DNA of 36,122 nt, taken from NCBI GenBank assembly GCA_964511405.1, contig CAZEFK010000052.1:1-36122 (forward strand), written 5' to 3'. Source of the DNA: CAZEFK01 sp964511405. GTDB taxonomy: Bacteria; Pseudomonadota; Alphaproteobacteria; Elsterales; Elsteraceae. The notes beneath the pieces are model-generated. The model saw only the letters and a list, made by a program, of their open reading frames with translations. It ran no database searches and was not told where the DNA came from. This document shows positions 1 through 8,645 of this stretch, one piece after another (the stretch's first letter is position 1; every line of letters starts with the position of its first letter). A program made the position numbers and the translations under genes.

Positions 1-1987
1 CGGGGTCGGCCAGGAAGGTCGCGAGCGCCGCGGTGCGCACCAGATCCGTGCCTTCCATCCCCGGCTCGAGCTGGCTGGTGGCCAGCGCATGCCGGCGGCC
101 GGTCCGGGCCAGGACGGCGCCATCCTGCTGCCAGAGGCCGCTTGCGCCGCGCAGGGCATAGGTGTCGAAGCCGGTGCCGGCGCCGACCCCCCCGACCACG
201 CGTCGGCCGAAGCCGAGCGGCAGGGTCACGCAATCAGGCGCCTGGCCGGGCTGGACCCAGGCCGGGATCTCCAGGCTGCGGCCGCCCGCGGTCAGGCGCA
301 CGACATCGCCGTTCGCCAGGCCCAGCCGCGCGGCGGTCGCCGGCGCCACCAGCGCGGCGTTGTCCCAGACCAGCTTGCTGTGGGCGCGCGGCAGTTCCTG
401 CAGCCAGCCATTGTTGGCGAAGCGGCCGTCCCATAAGGCCTCGTCGGGGCGGAACAACAGGGTCAGCCCGGCGGTCGGTGCCGGCTCGGGCAGGCCGACG
501 TCGCGCAGCGGCGCCGTCACCGGCGCCGCTTGGCTGCCCGGCACGACGCCTCGGCCCACGGCCTCGGTCCAGGCCGGGTCGGCGCTGTCGGCAGCATGGG
601 CGGCCCAGCGGGCGCGGACCAGCGCCAGCCCGTCCGGGGCCAGGTCGCCGCCCAGCACGGCCAGCAACTCGTGGGCCGACTTGCCGCCATAGAACGGGCG
701 CACCTGCGGCTGCAGGACGGTGATGCTGCCGTCCGACGCCCGGGCGTCGCTCCAGGCCTCGAAGACATGGGCCGCCGGCACGTGCCAGCGGCACGCGGCG
801 GCGGTTTCGTCGCGCTCCTCGCCCAGATGCAGGGTGACCGGCACCCGCGCCAGCGCGGCGGCGAAGCCCAGGTCGGCGGGTGCCGTGAAGGCCGGGTTGG
901 CCTGCAGCACCAGCAGCGTGTCGACCCGGCCGGCCGCCATGTCCGCGACCAGGTCGGCGAGCCCGCCCGGCGCGGTCGCGGCGACCGGCTCGATCAGCGT
1001 CACCGTGCGCCCGAAGGCGCCGAGGACACCGTTCAGGAGATGGGCGAGGGCGTGCAGCGCCGCCGGCTGGCCCGGTCCGACATGGACCAGGGCGGCGCCG
1101 CGATGGGCGGCCAGGTCGTCGGCCCAGGCGCCGAGCCAGGCCGGCGCGCCGCTGCCCCAGTCGGCCGGCCCGGCGCCCAGCCGCGCCGCCAGCTGGCGCA
1201 GCGCCGTGTACAGCTCGGGCGGCGTGAGCAGGCGCCGGTGGTCGGCCATGGCGCCGGTCAGGGTCGGGGTGCAGTCGAGCGCATAGAGCCGGCTCATGCG
1301 GGCGCCGACCTCGGCCGGCCGCCGCCGCGCCGCGAAGGCGCGGGCGTGGCGCAGATGGCCGGGGGCCGAGCTCAGGAGGTCGCTGTCGACGGCCAGCACG
1401 ACATCGGCCCGATCCAGATGGTAGAGCGCGTCGAGCGGCCGCCCGAAAGCGAGCGCGGCGCCGGCGGCGACCGCCTCGCGCCCGACCGCTTCCCACTGGT
1501 GCCAGCGCATCGCGGGCAGCGCCTGCTGCAGCCGGGCGAGCTGGGCGGCCAGGGTCGGCGACGTGACGGCGCCGGTCAGGATCCGCAGCCGCGTGCCGCG
1601 GCGCTCGGCCAGCATCGCGGCCACGGCGTCCCAGTCGGCGATCCGGCCGTCGGCGAGAACCGCCTGCGAGCGGTCGGGGTCGTAGAGCGACAGGACCGCG
1701 GCCTGGCCCCAGACGTCGGTGCCGCCCAGGCTGTCCGGGTGGTCGGGGTTGCCCTCGACCTTGAGCGGCCGGCCCATGTCGTGGCGGACCAGCACGCCGG
1801 TCGCGTAGCCGCCGAGCGTCGTCGCCGTCGCGTAGAAGTTCGGCCGGCCGGGCACCACGCCGTCCGGCGCCTTGACATAGGGGACGATGCGCCCGGGCGG
1901 CGCCTCCGGACCGCAGCCGGCGATCCCGCCCAGCGCCGCGGACGCGGCGGCCAGATGCAGGAACCGTCGCCGGTCGATCTCGGTCAT
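1..1987 (-). CDS. actB: Alternative complex III subunit ActB (molybdopterin oxidoreductase-like / Fe-S), 3' truncated by window edge
   Basis: Quinol-oxidising alternative complex III subunit on the periplasmic face of the membrane. The frame is open from ATG at 1987 to base 1 (662 codons seen). The family is about 1000 residues and carries its ferredoxin-like cluster domain at the C terminus, which lies outside the window. The N terminus is a Tat signal (DRRRFLHLAAASAALGG) ending in a Cys (IAGCG). Next comes the family opening IVPYVKAPDGVVPG..YATATTLGGYATGVLV and then EGNPDHPDSLGGTDVWGQA, typical of the ActB molybdopterin-oxidoreductase-like half. In this family that half carries no molybdenum cofactor. 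The start overlaps the actA stop by 4 bases (ATGA), so the two are translationally coupled. Other act subunits should follow to the left. A stand-alone polysulfide/thiosulfate reductase-like enzyme is the alternative, but a pentahaem partner directly upstream favours ACIII. Confidence 0.85.
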   Translation of the reverse strand, partial: MTEIDRRRFLHLAAASAALGGIAGCGPEAPPGRIVPYVKAPDGVVPGRPNFYATATTLGGYATGVLVRHDMGRPLKVEGNPDHPDSLGGTDVWGQAAVLSLYDPDRSQAVLADGRIADWDAVAAMLAERRGTRLRILTGAVTSPTLAAQLARLQQALPAMRWHQWEAVGREAVAAGAALAFGRPLDALYHLDRADVVLAVDSDLLSSAPGHLRHARAFAARRRPAEVGARMSRLYALDCTPTLTGAMADHRRLLTPPELYTALRQLAARLGAGPADWGSGAPAWLGAWADDLAAHRGAALVHVGPGQPAALHALAHLLNGVLGAFGRTVTLIEPVAATAPGGLADLVADMAAGRVDTLLVLQANPAFTAPADLGFAAALARVPVTLHLGEERDETAAACRWHVPAAHVFEAWSDARASDGSITVLQPQVRPFYGGKSAHELLAVLGGDLAPDGLALVRARWAAHAADSADPAWTEAVGRGVVPGSQAAPVTAPLRDVGLPEPAPTAGLTLLFRPDEALWDGRFANNGWLQELPRAHSKLVWDNAALVAPATAARLGLANGDVVRLTAGGRSLEIPAWVQPGQAPDCVTLPLGFGRRVVGGVGAGTGFDTYALRGASGLWQQDGAVLARTGRRHALATSQLEPGMEGTDLVRTAALATFLADP

Positions 1988-2628
1988 CGGTGGCACACCG
2001 AACAGTCGGTCAGTCCCGCCGTGCGGACATGGTAGGACGCCATGAGCTGGGACCCCGGCGGGGTGTCCGGCGTGCGCCGCCAGTGCGGATCGAAAACGGC
2101 GGCGCGCGGGCGCAGGTTGGGCGCCGGGTTGCGGTGGCAGTCCAGGCACCACCCCATGGTCAGGCTGGCGCCCTTCCAGGTCAGCGGCATGTCGCCGACC
2201 GGGCCGTGGCAGGTGGTGCAGCCGACGCCCTTGGCGACGTGGATGCTGTGGTCGAAATAGACATAGTCGGGCAGCCGGTTGACACGCTGCCACTGCAGCG
2301 GCTCGCCGGTGGCGAAGCTGCGGCGCACCGGCTCCAGCATTTGGGCGTTGGTCCAGATCTGCGAATGGCAGGTCATGCAGGTTTCGACCGGCGGGATGCC
2401 GGCCGTCGACGAGACCTCGACCAGGTCGTGGCAATAGCGGCAGTCGAGCCCCAGGCCGGACACGTGGTGCTGATGGCTGAACGGCACCGGCTGGGCGGCG
2501 ATCCGCCCGCGACCAGTGGCATGGTCGGTCCAGGGCAGGGCCCAGACCAGCCCGATCAGCAGCGGGATGCCGCCCGCGACCGCGGCCAGCCCGAGCCTGA
2601 CCGCCAGGTCGGCCGACGGTGCGAACAT
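1984..2628 (-). CDS. actA: Alternative complex III pentahaem cytochrome c subunit ActA
   Basis: Periplasmic, membrane-anchored multihaem cytochrome of alternative complex III, carrying electrons from quinol oxidation towards cytochrome c or the terminal oxidase. The protein has 214 residues. One hydrophobic segment (about 10-32) serves as anchor. Five CXXCH haem motifs follow: CRYCH 63-67, CMTCH 84-88, CTTCH 137-141, CLDCH 161-165 and CSVCH 209-213, the last two residues from the end. Five haems and about 215 residues match the ActA family. The ATG at 2628 directly precedes the membrane segment. The stop overlaps the actB start. It is the first gene of the operon, with a 163-base gap upstream that can hold the promoter. 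NrfH/NapC-type cytochromes are excluded by the haem spacing and the actB partner. Confidence 0.88.
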   Translation of the reverse strand: MFAPSADLAVRLGLAAVAGGIPLLIGLVWALPWTDHATGRGRIAAQPVPFSHQHHVSGLGLDCRYCHDLVEVSSTAGIPPVETCMTCHSQIWTNAQMLEPVRRSFATGEPLQWQRVNRLPDYVYFDHSIHVAKGVGCTTCHGPVGDMPLTWKGASLTMGWCLDCHRNPAPNLRPRAAVFDPHWRRTPDTPPGSQLMASYHVRTAGLTDCSVCHR

Positions 2629-2704
2629 CCGGCGTCCCGCTGTGCTGGTTTCGACCTAGCGAAACTGCACAAGTCGGCGCGACGAGGAAATGCCGAACAA
2701 GTCC

Positions 2705-2733
2705 TACGCCCTATCGTAGAGCAAAACTGTCAA
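2705..2733 (-). promoter_or_regulatory. Possible sigma70-type promoter for actAB
   Basis: Reading the minus strand, a perfect TTGACA lies at 2733-2728 in an AT-richer patch about 100 bases upstream of actA. The hexamer 17 bases downstream (GGCGTA) is a poor -10, so only the -35 is convincing. The rest of the 2629-2791 gap shows no gene. Confidence 0.25.
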
Positions 2734-2791
2734 TTGCAGGGCCAACAGACCGAGGGAACCCTGTTCGATACGCAAATAAAGCGAGACGGCA

Positions 2792-3376
2792 CTAGGCCGG
2801 ATCGAACAGCACCGGATCCGGGATCACCGACAGGAACTCCATCGCCGGCTGCTGGACGGGATCGCGCCGGTGCGGGTCGGAGACCGTCGTATAGCCACCC
2901 AGGATCATGGTGACGGTCTCGCCGTCGTTGGACAGGGGCAGGACCAGCAGCTCGATGCGCTGCCAGTCATGTCCCGGGAGGTAGATCGCCCGCCCCTTGG
3001 CCAGCGCCGGCACCTGGTGCTCGACCGGGATCGCGAAGAAGGCGTGGGCCAGAGCGGCGTAGGGGCCATAGGTCCGCTCGTCGACGGCCTGGCCGGTCAG
3101 GTCGCGGCCGGTGAAGCCGGTGATGCCGGTGCCGATCAGCCGGTAGCGGAACCGGAGCGGCGGCCCCTCGACGTCGACCAGGAAGACGAACGGCAGCAGG
3201 CGGCGGAAGCGGACGGGATCGATGTCGCGCCGGGCCGGCATCCGCCGCGCGCCGGCGGCATCGCGCCATTGGCGCGCGATCTGGACCAGCTTCGGGTCGT
3301 CCACCCGCACCGATCCGCGGGGCGCCAGGACCGACTGCAGGCTGATCGAGGGTGTCGACGGCTGGGGCAGGGACAT
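2792..3376 (-). CDS. PAS_5 family protein
   Basis: A 194-residue soluble protein of the PAS_5 family, common in alphaproteobacteria and often present in many copies per genome. Its ligand and role are unknown. The fold signature is visible around residues 55-95: DIDPVRFRRLLPFVFLVDVE, then RFRYRLIGTGITGFTGRDLTG. The second half (IELLVLPLSNDGETVTMILGGYTTV) is the usual closing beta strands. No output domain (kinase, GGDEF, HTH) is attached, so it is a stand-alone sensor-type domain or regulator of unknown partner. It is transcribed towards actA but ends 163 bases before it, probably an independent unit. The ATG at 3376 has no good ribosome-binding site. A paralogue lies at 19146-19664. Confidence 0.75.
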   Translation of the reverse strand: MSLPQPSTPSISLQSVLAPRGSVRVDDPKLVQIARQWRDAAGARRMPARRDIDPVRFRRLLPFVFLVDVEGPPLRFRYRLIGTGITGFTGRDLTGQAVDERTYGPYAALAHAFFAIPVEHQVPALAKGRAIYLPGHDWQRIELLVLPLSNDGETVTMILGGYTTVSDPHRRDPVQQPAMEFLSVIPDPVLFDPA

Positions 3377-3493
3377 GGGCCGTGCTTACCATGCCGGACG
3401 GCGCCGGGGGTGGCCTTCTTGCGCGGTCGAGCCTTCGACATGGCTTCCCCTTGCAGCCATACTCTCGGCGACCCTTGCCCGATGGGGACGGCC

Positions 3494-3967
3494 ATGACGA
3501 TTGCCCCGGTCCGACGCTCGGTCCGCACCACGGCACCGCCGCAGCGGGCCTTCGCCATCTTCACCGGCCAGATCGGGCGCTGGTGGCCCAAGGGGATGAC
3601 CATCGGCGCCAATCCCCATGCCGATATCGTCATCGAGCCCGAGGTCGGCGGCCGCTGGTTCGAGCGCGACGCCGCGGGTCAGGAGAGCCGCTGGGGCACC
3701 GTGCTGGCCTGGGAACCGCCGACTCGGCTGCTGCTGGCCTGGCAGCTGACGCCGCAGCATCGCTTCGATCCCGACCTGGTCACCGAAGTCGAGCTGCTGT
3801 TCGTGCCGACCGAGAATGGCGGCACCGAAGTGCGGCTGGAGCACCGCAACCTGGAGCGCTTCGGGGCCTATGCCCGACAGCAGGCCGAGCGGGTCGGCGG
3901 CGGCTGGTCGACCATGCTCGGGCGGTTCGCCGCCCATGCGGACATAGCAGCGGCGCCGGCGGATTGA
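3494..3967 (+). CDS. SRPBCC / AHSA1-like domain protein
   Basis: A single START/Bet v1-like domain of about 157 residues from the AHSA1 (activator of Hsp90 ATPase homologue) group. The pattern RRSVRTTAPPQRAFAIFT at the N terminus, the central GGRWFERDAAGQESRWGTVL and EPPTRLLLAWQL, and the C-terminal GGGWSTMLGRF are typical. The family usually binds small hydrophobic ligands, and bacterial members are mostly uncharacterised. I chose ATG 3494, because the alternative ATG at 3482 (four codons earlier) lies in a purine-rich GATGGGGACGG that can act as ribosome-binding site for 3494. It converges on the aldolase gene ending at 3974 with only 6 bases between stops, leaving no room for a dedicated terminator. 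Confidence 0.8.
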   Translation: MTIAPVRRSVRTTAPPQRAFAIFTGQIGRWWPKGMTIGANPHADIVIEPEVGGRWFERDAAGQESRWGTVLAWEPPTRLLLAWQLTPQHRFDPDLVTEVELLFVPTENGGTEVRLEHRNLERFGAYARQQAERVGGGWSTMLGRFAAHADIAAAPAD

Positions 3968-3973
3968 CGTCGC

Positions 3974-4966
3974 CTACCGCACCGCCAGGGCCTGCCGGTA
4001 GCGCTCGGCGTCCCAGGACAGCAGGGCCGCCTCGTCCTGGGCGGTGAGATAGCGGACCGGGGTCCCGGGCGGCACCCGGGCCGTGACCAGCCCCAGGCAG
4101 CGCAGCATGGCCTCGGCGCCGGGGGATAGGTCGGACCGGACCAGCGTGCCGAGGCCGATCACCAGGATGCAGGGCGCGCGCGCCGCGGCCAGCGCCCCGT
4201 CGAGGGTCGGTCCCGGCGCCGCCGCCAGGGCGCCCGGCCCCAGGAACACCACATGGTCGGGATAGAGCGAGCCTTCGATCGCCACCGCCAGGCTGTCGGG
4301 ATCGGTGGCCGGCCCGTGGCTGTCGTCATGGGCCGCCGGCCGATAGCCGTGGCCCTGGGCCAGCGCCGCCAGCCGGGCCGGATCGGCGGGGGGTGCGGCA
4401 CGGGCCGGCAGCCGCAGCCGGGCTTCGACGGCGCGGGCCAGCGCGGCGGCGGCGTCGCTGTCGTCGGCCCCGACCACCAGGCCGTGATTGGCGAGCACCA
4501 GCACGTCGGGGCAGCGGCCGGCGACGGCTTCGGCGACGGCCACGGACAGCGGCACGCCGGGGCGCCGGTAGGGCACCCACGCCCAGGCCATCCCGGCCAG
4601 GCGGCGTGCCAGTTCGGGCTGGGCGTCCGGGCGCACTGCCCAGACCAGGGTGTTGACGCCATGGACATGCAGCACCGCGCGATGCGGCATCAACGCGTGC
4701 AGCGAGGTCTCGATCGACGGCCGCAACGGGGCGTCCGGGTCCAGGGCGGGGATGCGCTCGTCGCCATCGGCGATCGCCCGGCGCGCCCGCTCCAGGTCGA
4801 CGGCGACGAAGATCGGCCGGCGCTCGGCGTCGGCCAGCCAGGTGCCCGAGGCCTTGACCCACAGCACGCCGTCCTCTTTGACCGAGCTGTTGCCGCCGGC
4901 GCCCTGGACCAGGGTGATGTCGGCGCCGACGGCGGCGGACATGCGGGCGAGGCCGGAGAGATCCAT
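3974..4966 (-). CDS. Class II aldolase/adducin family protein (RhaD-like N-terminal type)
   Basis: Predicted zinc-dependent aldolase, last gene of the 13-gene catabolic operon. It has 330 residues, longer than FucA (about 215). The aldolase domain occupies the first two thirds: GAGGNSSVK near the start, ETSLHALMPHRAVLHVHGVN (catalytic Glu region plus HxH zinc ligands) and ANHGLVVG (third His). The last third (VFLGPGALAA...VIGLGTLVRSDLSPGAEAMLRC...LSWDAERYRQ) resembles the linker of bifunctional RhaD-type aldolase/dehydrogenases but stops before a Rossmann dehydrogenase domain. A strong site (ACAGGAG) precedes ATG 4966. It starts 12 bases after the HAD gene. It probably cleaves a ketose phosphate to DHAP and an aldehyde. 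The substrate is not determinable from sequence. Confidence 0.8.
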   Translation of the reverse strand: MDLSGLARMSAAVGADITLVQGAGGNSSVKEDGVLWVKASGTWLADAERRPIFVAVDLERARRAIADGDERIPALDPDAPLRPSIETSLHALMPHRAVLHVHGVNTLVWAVRPDAQPELARRLAGMAWAWVPYRRPGVPLSVAVAEAVAGRCPDVLVLANHGLVVGADDSDAAAALARAVEARLRLPARAAPPADPARLAALAQGHGYRPAAHDDSHGPATDPDSLAVAIEGSLYPDHVVFLGPGALAAAPGPTLDGALAAARAPCILVIGLGTLVRSDLSPGAEAMLRCLGLVTARVPPGTPVRYLTAQDEAALLSWDAERYRQALAVR

Positions 4967-4978
4967 GATGGGCTCCTG

Positions 4979-5833
4979 TCAGGCAAGGGCCGGCATCACC
5001 CAGCGCGGCATGCGGTCGGGCCTGCCGGCGAGCTCGGCGGCGGCGCGGGCCAGCGCGGGCGCCGGGCCGGCCAGCCGGTGCACGCCGCCGCCGACCAGCA
5101 CCGTCGCCAGGCCGGCGCGGTTGCCGCCCAGGATGTCGTGGTCGAGGGAGTCGCCGACCATCAGCGTCCGCTCGGGCCGGCCGCCGGGCAGGAGGGCGAG
5201 GGCGGCCGCGAACAGCGGCGCGTGGGGCTTGCCGACATAGTCGACCGGGCCGCCCAGCTCGGCATAGAGCGCGGCCACGGCGCCCGGCGCCGGCGCCAGG
5301 CCGTGGGCGCCGAACATCACCAGGTCGGGGTTGGAGCACAGCATCGGCACGCCGCGCCGCGCCGCCTCGGCCAGCGGCAGGCGCCAGGCCTCGGGTTGGG
5401 CCTGGGCATCGTCCAGGCCGGCCAGCAGGATGAACTCGGCCGCCTCGGGCCGGTCGACCAGGGTCAGGCCGGCGCCGTCCACGGCCGAGCGATCGCCGCC
5501 GCGGGCGATCAGGTGGCAGCGCCGGCCCAGTCGGTCGTAGGGCGGGGTGCGCCGGCACAGGCCCTGCCAGGCCGCCTCGCCGGAGGTCATCAGCGCGTCG
5601 TATTCGGCGGCCGGCAGGCCCAGCGCGGCCAGGCGCCTGATATTGTCGTCGGCGCGCTTGCCCGAGTTCGACAGCACCACGACCCGCTTGCCGGCCCGGC
5701 GCAGCCGCCGGACCGCGTCGCGCGCCGCGTCGAACACCGGCCCGCCGACATGCAGCACACCCCACTGGTCCAGCAGCACGTCGTCGAAGGCGTCGGCGAT
5801 CGCGTCGAGACTGGCGATCGCAATCGGAGTCAT
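4979..5833 (-). CDS. HAD-superfamily class IIA hydrolase (TIGR01459-type, NagD-like sugar phosphatase)
   Basis: Predicted phosphatase, 284 residues. HAD motifs in order are LLDQWGVLH (nucleophile Asp; the second Asp of canonical DxD is replaced as in this subfamily), VLSNSGK (motif II), GKPHAPLF (motif III Lys) and MVGDSLDHDILGGNRAG (motif IV acidic pair). The cap lies between motifs II and III, so class IIA, like NagD and phosphoglycolate phosphatase. The subfamily is largely alphaproteobacterial and its substrate is unknown. The ATG at 5833 overlaps the kinase stop (ATGA), so the two are translationally coupled. In this operon it may dephosphorylate a dead-end or toxic sugar phosphate made by the two kinases, or release a C2/C3 product after aldol cleavage. 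Both roles are inferences. Confidence 0.82.
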   Translation of the reverse strand: MTPIAIASLDAIADAFDDVLLDQWGVLHVGGPVFDAARDAVRRLRRAGKRVVVLSNSGKRADDNIRRLAALGLPAAEYDALMTSGEAAWQGLCRRTPPYDRLGRRCHLIARGGDRSAVDGAGLTLVDRPEAAEFILLAGLDDAQAQPEAWRLPLAEAARRGVPMLCSNPDLVMFGAHGLAPAPGAVAALYAELGGPVDYVGKPHAPLFAAALALLPGGRPERTLMVGDSLDHDILGGNRAGLATVLVGGGVHRLAGPAPALARAAAELAGRPDRMPRWVMPALA

Positions 5834-7113
5834 GGCGGTGGCGCTCCATGGTGGGCGAGCAGGGCGGTGCCGAAGGCCGCGTCGGCCTGGTCGGCGACGG
5901 TCACCGGCACACCCAGGCAGCGGCGGCGGATCGCGGTCCAGGCGGGGTTGGCCGCACCGCCTCCGACCGAGACGATGCGGGCGGCGGGCGGCGCGCCCAG
6001 CTCGGCCAGACGGCGGTAGGCGGCCGCCTCGACCGCGGCGATGCCCTCCAGCAGGCCCTGGAAGAACCTGACATCGTCGGGCGGCCGCGGCGTCACCCGC
6101 GGCGCCAGGTCCGGGTCGGCGATCGGGAAGCGTTCGCCGGGCGCCGGGAGCGGGTAGTAGTCGAGGCCGGTCGGCCGATCGGGCTCCAGCCGGGGCGTGA
6201 GCGCCGCCATCTCCTCGGGCGTGAAGTGGGCCAGCAGCGCCGCGCCGCCGCTGTTCGAGGCGCCGCCGGCCAGCCAGCGGGCGCCCAGGCGGTGGCTGTA
6301 GACGCCCTGCGCCGGGGCGAAGATCGGCCGGTCCGAGACCAGCTTGACCACCAGGGTCGAACCCAGCGAGGTCACGGCGTCGCCGATGCCGGCGGCTCCG
6401 GCCGCCAGGACTGCGGCGACGCCGTCGGTGGTGCCGACGCGGATCTCGGCCGCGCGCGGCAAGCCGAGGGCATCGGCCACGGCCGGGTCGATCGGGCCCA
6501 GGGCGGCGCCCGGCTCGCGCACCTCCGGCAGCCAGGCGCGCGGCACGCCCAGCCGGTCCAGCCAATCGGGCCAGGCCCGGGCGACCGGGTCGTAGCCGAG
6601 CTTGAGGGCGTTGTTCTCGTCACTGATGCCGAAGCGGCCGGCCAGCCGGCCGGCGATCCAATCGGCCTGGGGGACGGCGCGCACGGCGCCGCGCGGCCGA
6701 TCCCGGCCGGCCAGGTACAGCAGCTTGGCCAGCGCCGAACTCGCGCCGTGGGCGCCGCTTTCGGGCGGCGCGACCGCCTTGACGGCCGCGGCTTCCGCAG
6801 CGGCCCGCGTATCGTTGTAGAGCAGGGCGGGCGAGCAGGGCCGGCCTTCGGCGTCGATCAGCAGCAGCGTGCCCGAGGTGCCGTCGACGGCGATCCGGCG
6901 GATCGCCGACGGGTCGACCCGGCGCCCAAGCTCCCGCATCGCGGCTGCGACCGCGTCCCACCACAGCTCCGGCGGCTGGTCGATCGCGGCGCCGTCGCGG
7001 CGCGGCGGCGGCAGCGGCACCGACACTTGGCCGGCGACCGTCGCGGCGGCGGTGATCGCCACGGCGCGCACGCCGCTGGTGCCGACATCGATGCCGACGG
7101 ACAGCGCGGTCAT
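5830..7113 (-). CDS. FGGY-family kinase, D-ribulokinase-like
   Basis: ATP-dependent sugar kinase of 427 residues, shorter than standard FGGY enzymes (about 500). The N-terminal phosphate-1 loop is GIDVGTSGVRAVAI, followed by IAVDGTSGTLLLID, PALLYNDTRA, SDENNALKLGYDP, VGTTDGVAA, TSLGSTLVVKLVS, GVYSHRLGARWLAGGASNSGG, LDYYPLPAPGERFP and VGGGAANPAW. This order and wording match the short D-ribulose kinase group of cyanobacteria and plants (Synechococcus/Arabidopsis XK-1 type) better than XylB or AraB. The expected reaction is D-ribulose to D-ribulose 5-phosphate. The ATG at 7113 overlaps the stop of the flavin dehydrogenase, and its own stop overlaps the HAD start. A second, different FGGY kinase sits upstream at 10371-11954, so the operon phosphorylates at two points or on two substrates. 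Confidence 0.82.
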   Translation of the reverse strand: MTALSVGIDVGTSGVRAVAITAAATVAGQVSVPLPPPRRDGAAIDQPPELWWDAVAAAMRELGRRVDPSAIRRIAVDGTSGTLLLIDAEGRPCSPALLYNDTRAAAEAAAVKAVAPPESGAHGASSALAKLLYLAGRDRPRGAVRAVPQADWIAGRLAGRFGISDENNALKLGYDPVARAWPDWLDRLGVPRAWLPEVREPGAALGPIDPAVADALGLPRAAEIRVGTTDGVAAVLAAGAAGIGDAVTSLGSTLVVKLVSDRPIFAPAQGVYSHRLGARWLAGGASNSGGAALLAHFTPEEMAALTPRLEPDRPTGLDYYPLPAPGERFPIADPDLAPRVTPRPPDDVRFFQGLLEGIAAVEAAAYRRLAELGAPPAARIVSVGGGAANPAWTAIRRRCLGVPVTVADQADAAFGTALLAHHGAPPP

Positions 7114-8642
7114 TGGTCGCCGGCCGCGGCGGCCGGCTGGCGTTGCGTCGCCAGCCAATCCGCGAAGGCGGCGCGCTCGGCCGGGCTCAGATGCAGCCCG
7201 TGCTTGGTCCGGCGCTCCAGGATGTCCTCGGCGGTCTCGGCCCATTCGGTGCGCTGCAGGAAGCAGGCCTCGCGCTCGTAGAGCCGGGCCCCGAACGGGC
7301 GGCCGAGGTCGGCGAGGCTGCGGGCACCCTCCAGCAGCTCATCGGCGCGGCTGCCATAGAGCCGGCCGTAATGGCGCGCCAGCGGCGCCGGCAGCCAGGG
7401 ATGGCGGGCGGCGAAGCCGGCCAGCCAGCCTTCGAAGTCGGCATCGGGCAGGTCGCCGCCGGGCAGCGGCCTGCCGGCAGTCCAGGCCGGGCCCATGGCC
7501 GGAAAGAACGGTCGCAGCCGGTCCAGCGCATGCTCGGCCAGCTTGCGGTAGGTCGTGATCTTGCCGCCGAACACCGACAGGACCGGGGCGCCGCCGCCAT
7601 TGGGCGCGGCGGGCGTGACGTCGAACACGTAGTCGCGGGTCACGGCCGACGGATTGGCGGTGTTGTCGTCATAGAGCGGGCGCACGCCCGCGAAGCTGTG
7701 GACGATGTCGGCGCGGCCGGGCGGGGCGGCGAAGTAGCGGCCCACGACATCCAGCAGGTAGTCGACCTCGGCGTCCTCGATCCGGGCATCCTCGGGCCGG
7801 CCGTCGACCGGTATGTCGGTGGTGCCGATCAAGGCCAAGTCGCCTTCATAGGGGTTGACGAAGATGACGCGGCGGTCGCGGTTCTGCAGCAGGTAGGCCT
7901 GCTCGCCGGTCCAGAACTTCCGGGTGACGAGGTGGCTGCCCTTGACCAGGCGGATGCGGCGCCGGCTGCCGGCGCCCTCGACGCCGCCCAGCACCTGCTC
8001 GACCCAGGGCCCGGCGGCATTGACCAGGCAACGGGCCATCACGGTGCGGAGGATGCCGCTGCGGCGGTCCAGCAGCTCGACCCGCCAGGCGCCGTCGACG
8101 CGCCGGGCCGCCACCATCTCGGTGCGGGTCAGGACGGCCGCGCCGCGGCGGCTGGCGTCCAGGGCAGTCAGCACCACCAGCCGGGCGTCGTCGACCCAGC
8201 AGTCGGAATACTCGAAGGCCCGGCGGTACCCGTCGCGGATCGGCTGGCCTTCGAAGGCCGTGCGCAGGTCCAGGCTGCGGGTCGGCGGCAGGCGCCGGCG
8301 GCCGCCGAGATGGTCGTAGAGCAGCAGGCCCAGGCGAACCAGCCAGGCCGGCCGCTGCTCCGGGCTGTGGGGCAGCACGAAGCGCATCGGCCAGACGATG
8401 TGCGGGGCGGCGGCCAGCAGCACCTCGCGCTCGATCAGCGCCTCGCGCACCAGGCGGAATTCGTAATATTCCAGGTAGCGCAGGCCGCCATGGACCAGCT
8501 TGCCGCTGCGCGACGAGGTGCCCTGGGCTAGGTCGTCGCGTTCGCACAGCATCACCGACAGGCCTCGGCCGGCGGCATCTCGCGCGATCCCGGCGCCGTT
8601 GGCGCCGCCGCCGATCACCAGCAGGTCGACGCTGCCGGTCAT
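7110..8642 (-). CDS. GlpD/EryB-like FAD-dependent polyol-phosphate dehydrogenase
   Basis: Membrane-associated flavoprotein of 510 residues that would oxidise a polyol phosphate and pass electrons to quinone. The dinucleotide-binding motif is LLVIGGGANGAGIARDAAG at residues 6-24. It is followed by the FAD-dehydrogenase signature GTSSRSGKLVHGGLRYLEYYEFRLVREAL and APHIVWPMRFVLPH, and near residues 360-385 by VFGGKITTYRKLAEHALD. The C-terminal domain runs from about residue 390 with REACFLQRTEWAETAEDILERRTKHGLHL. These features fit both glycerol-3-phosphate dehydrogenase and erythritol-phosphate dehydrogenase (EryB). The EryA-like kinase in the same operon favours an EryB-type role on a C4/C5 polyol phosphate. 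It begins 3 bases after the FucA-like aldolase and overlaps the next kinase by 4. Confidence 0.85.
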   Translation of the reverse strand: MTGSVDLLVIGGGANGAGIARDAAGRGLSVMLCERDDLAQGTSSRSGKLVHGGLRYLEYYEFRLVREALIEREVLLAAAPHIVWPMRFVLPHSPEQRPAWLVRLGLLLYDHLGGRRRLPPTRSLDLRTAFEGQPIRDGYRRAFEYSDCWVDDARLVVLTALDASRRGAAVLTRTEMVAARRVDGAWRVELLDRRSGILRTVMARCLVNAAGPWVEQVLGGVEGAGSRRRIRLVKGSHLVTRKFWTGEQAYLLQNRDRRVIFVNPYEGDLALIGTTDIPVDGRPEDARIEDAEVDYLLDVVGRYFAAPPGRADIVHSFAGVRPLYDDNTANPSAVTRDYVFDVTPAAPNGGGAPVLSVFGGKITTYRKLAEHALDRLRPFFPAMGPAWTAGRPLPGGDLPDADFEGWLAGFAARHPWLPAPLARHYGRLYGSRADELLEGARSLADLGRPFGARLYEREACFLQRTEWAETAEDILERRTKHGLHLSPAERAAFADWLATQRQPAAAAGDQ

Positions 8643-8645
8643 GGC

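Noticed and set aside
234..1496. Long open frames on both strands inside actB
   Set aside because: They are out-of-frame shadows of actB, whose own frame is open to the window edge and begins with a Tat signal.
2755..2780. GGAAC element as an EcfG promoter near the PAS_5/actA gap
   Set aside because: No CGTT-like -10 at 16-17 bases downstream.
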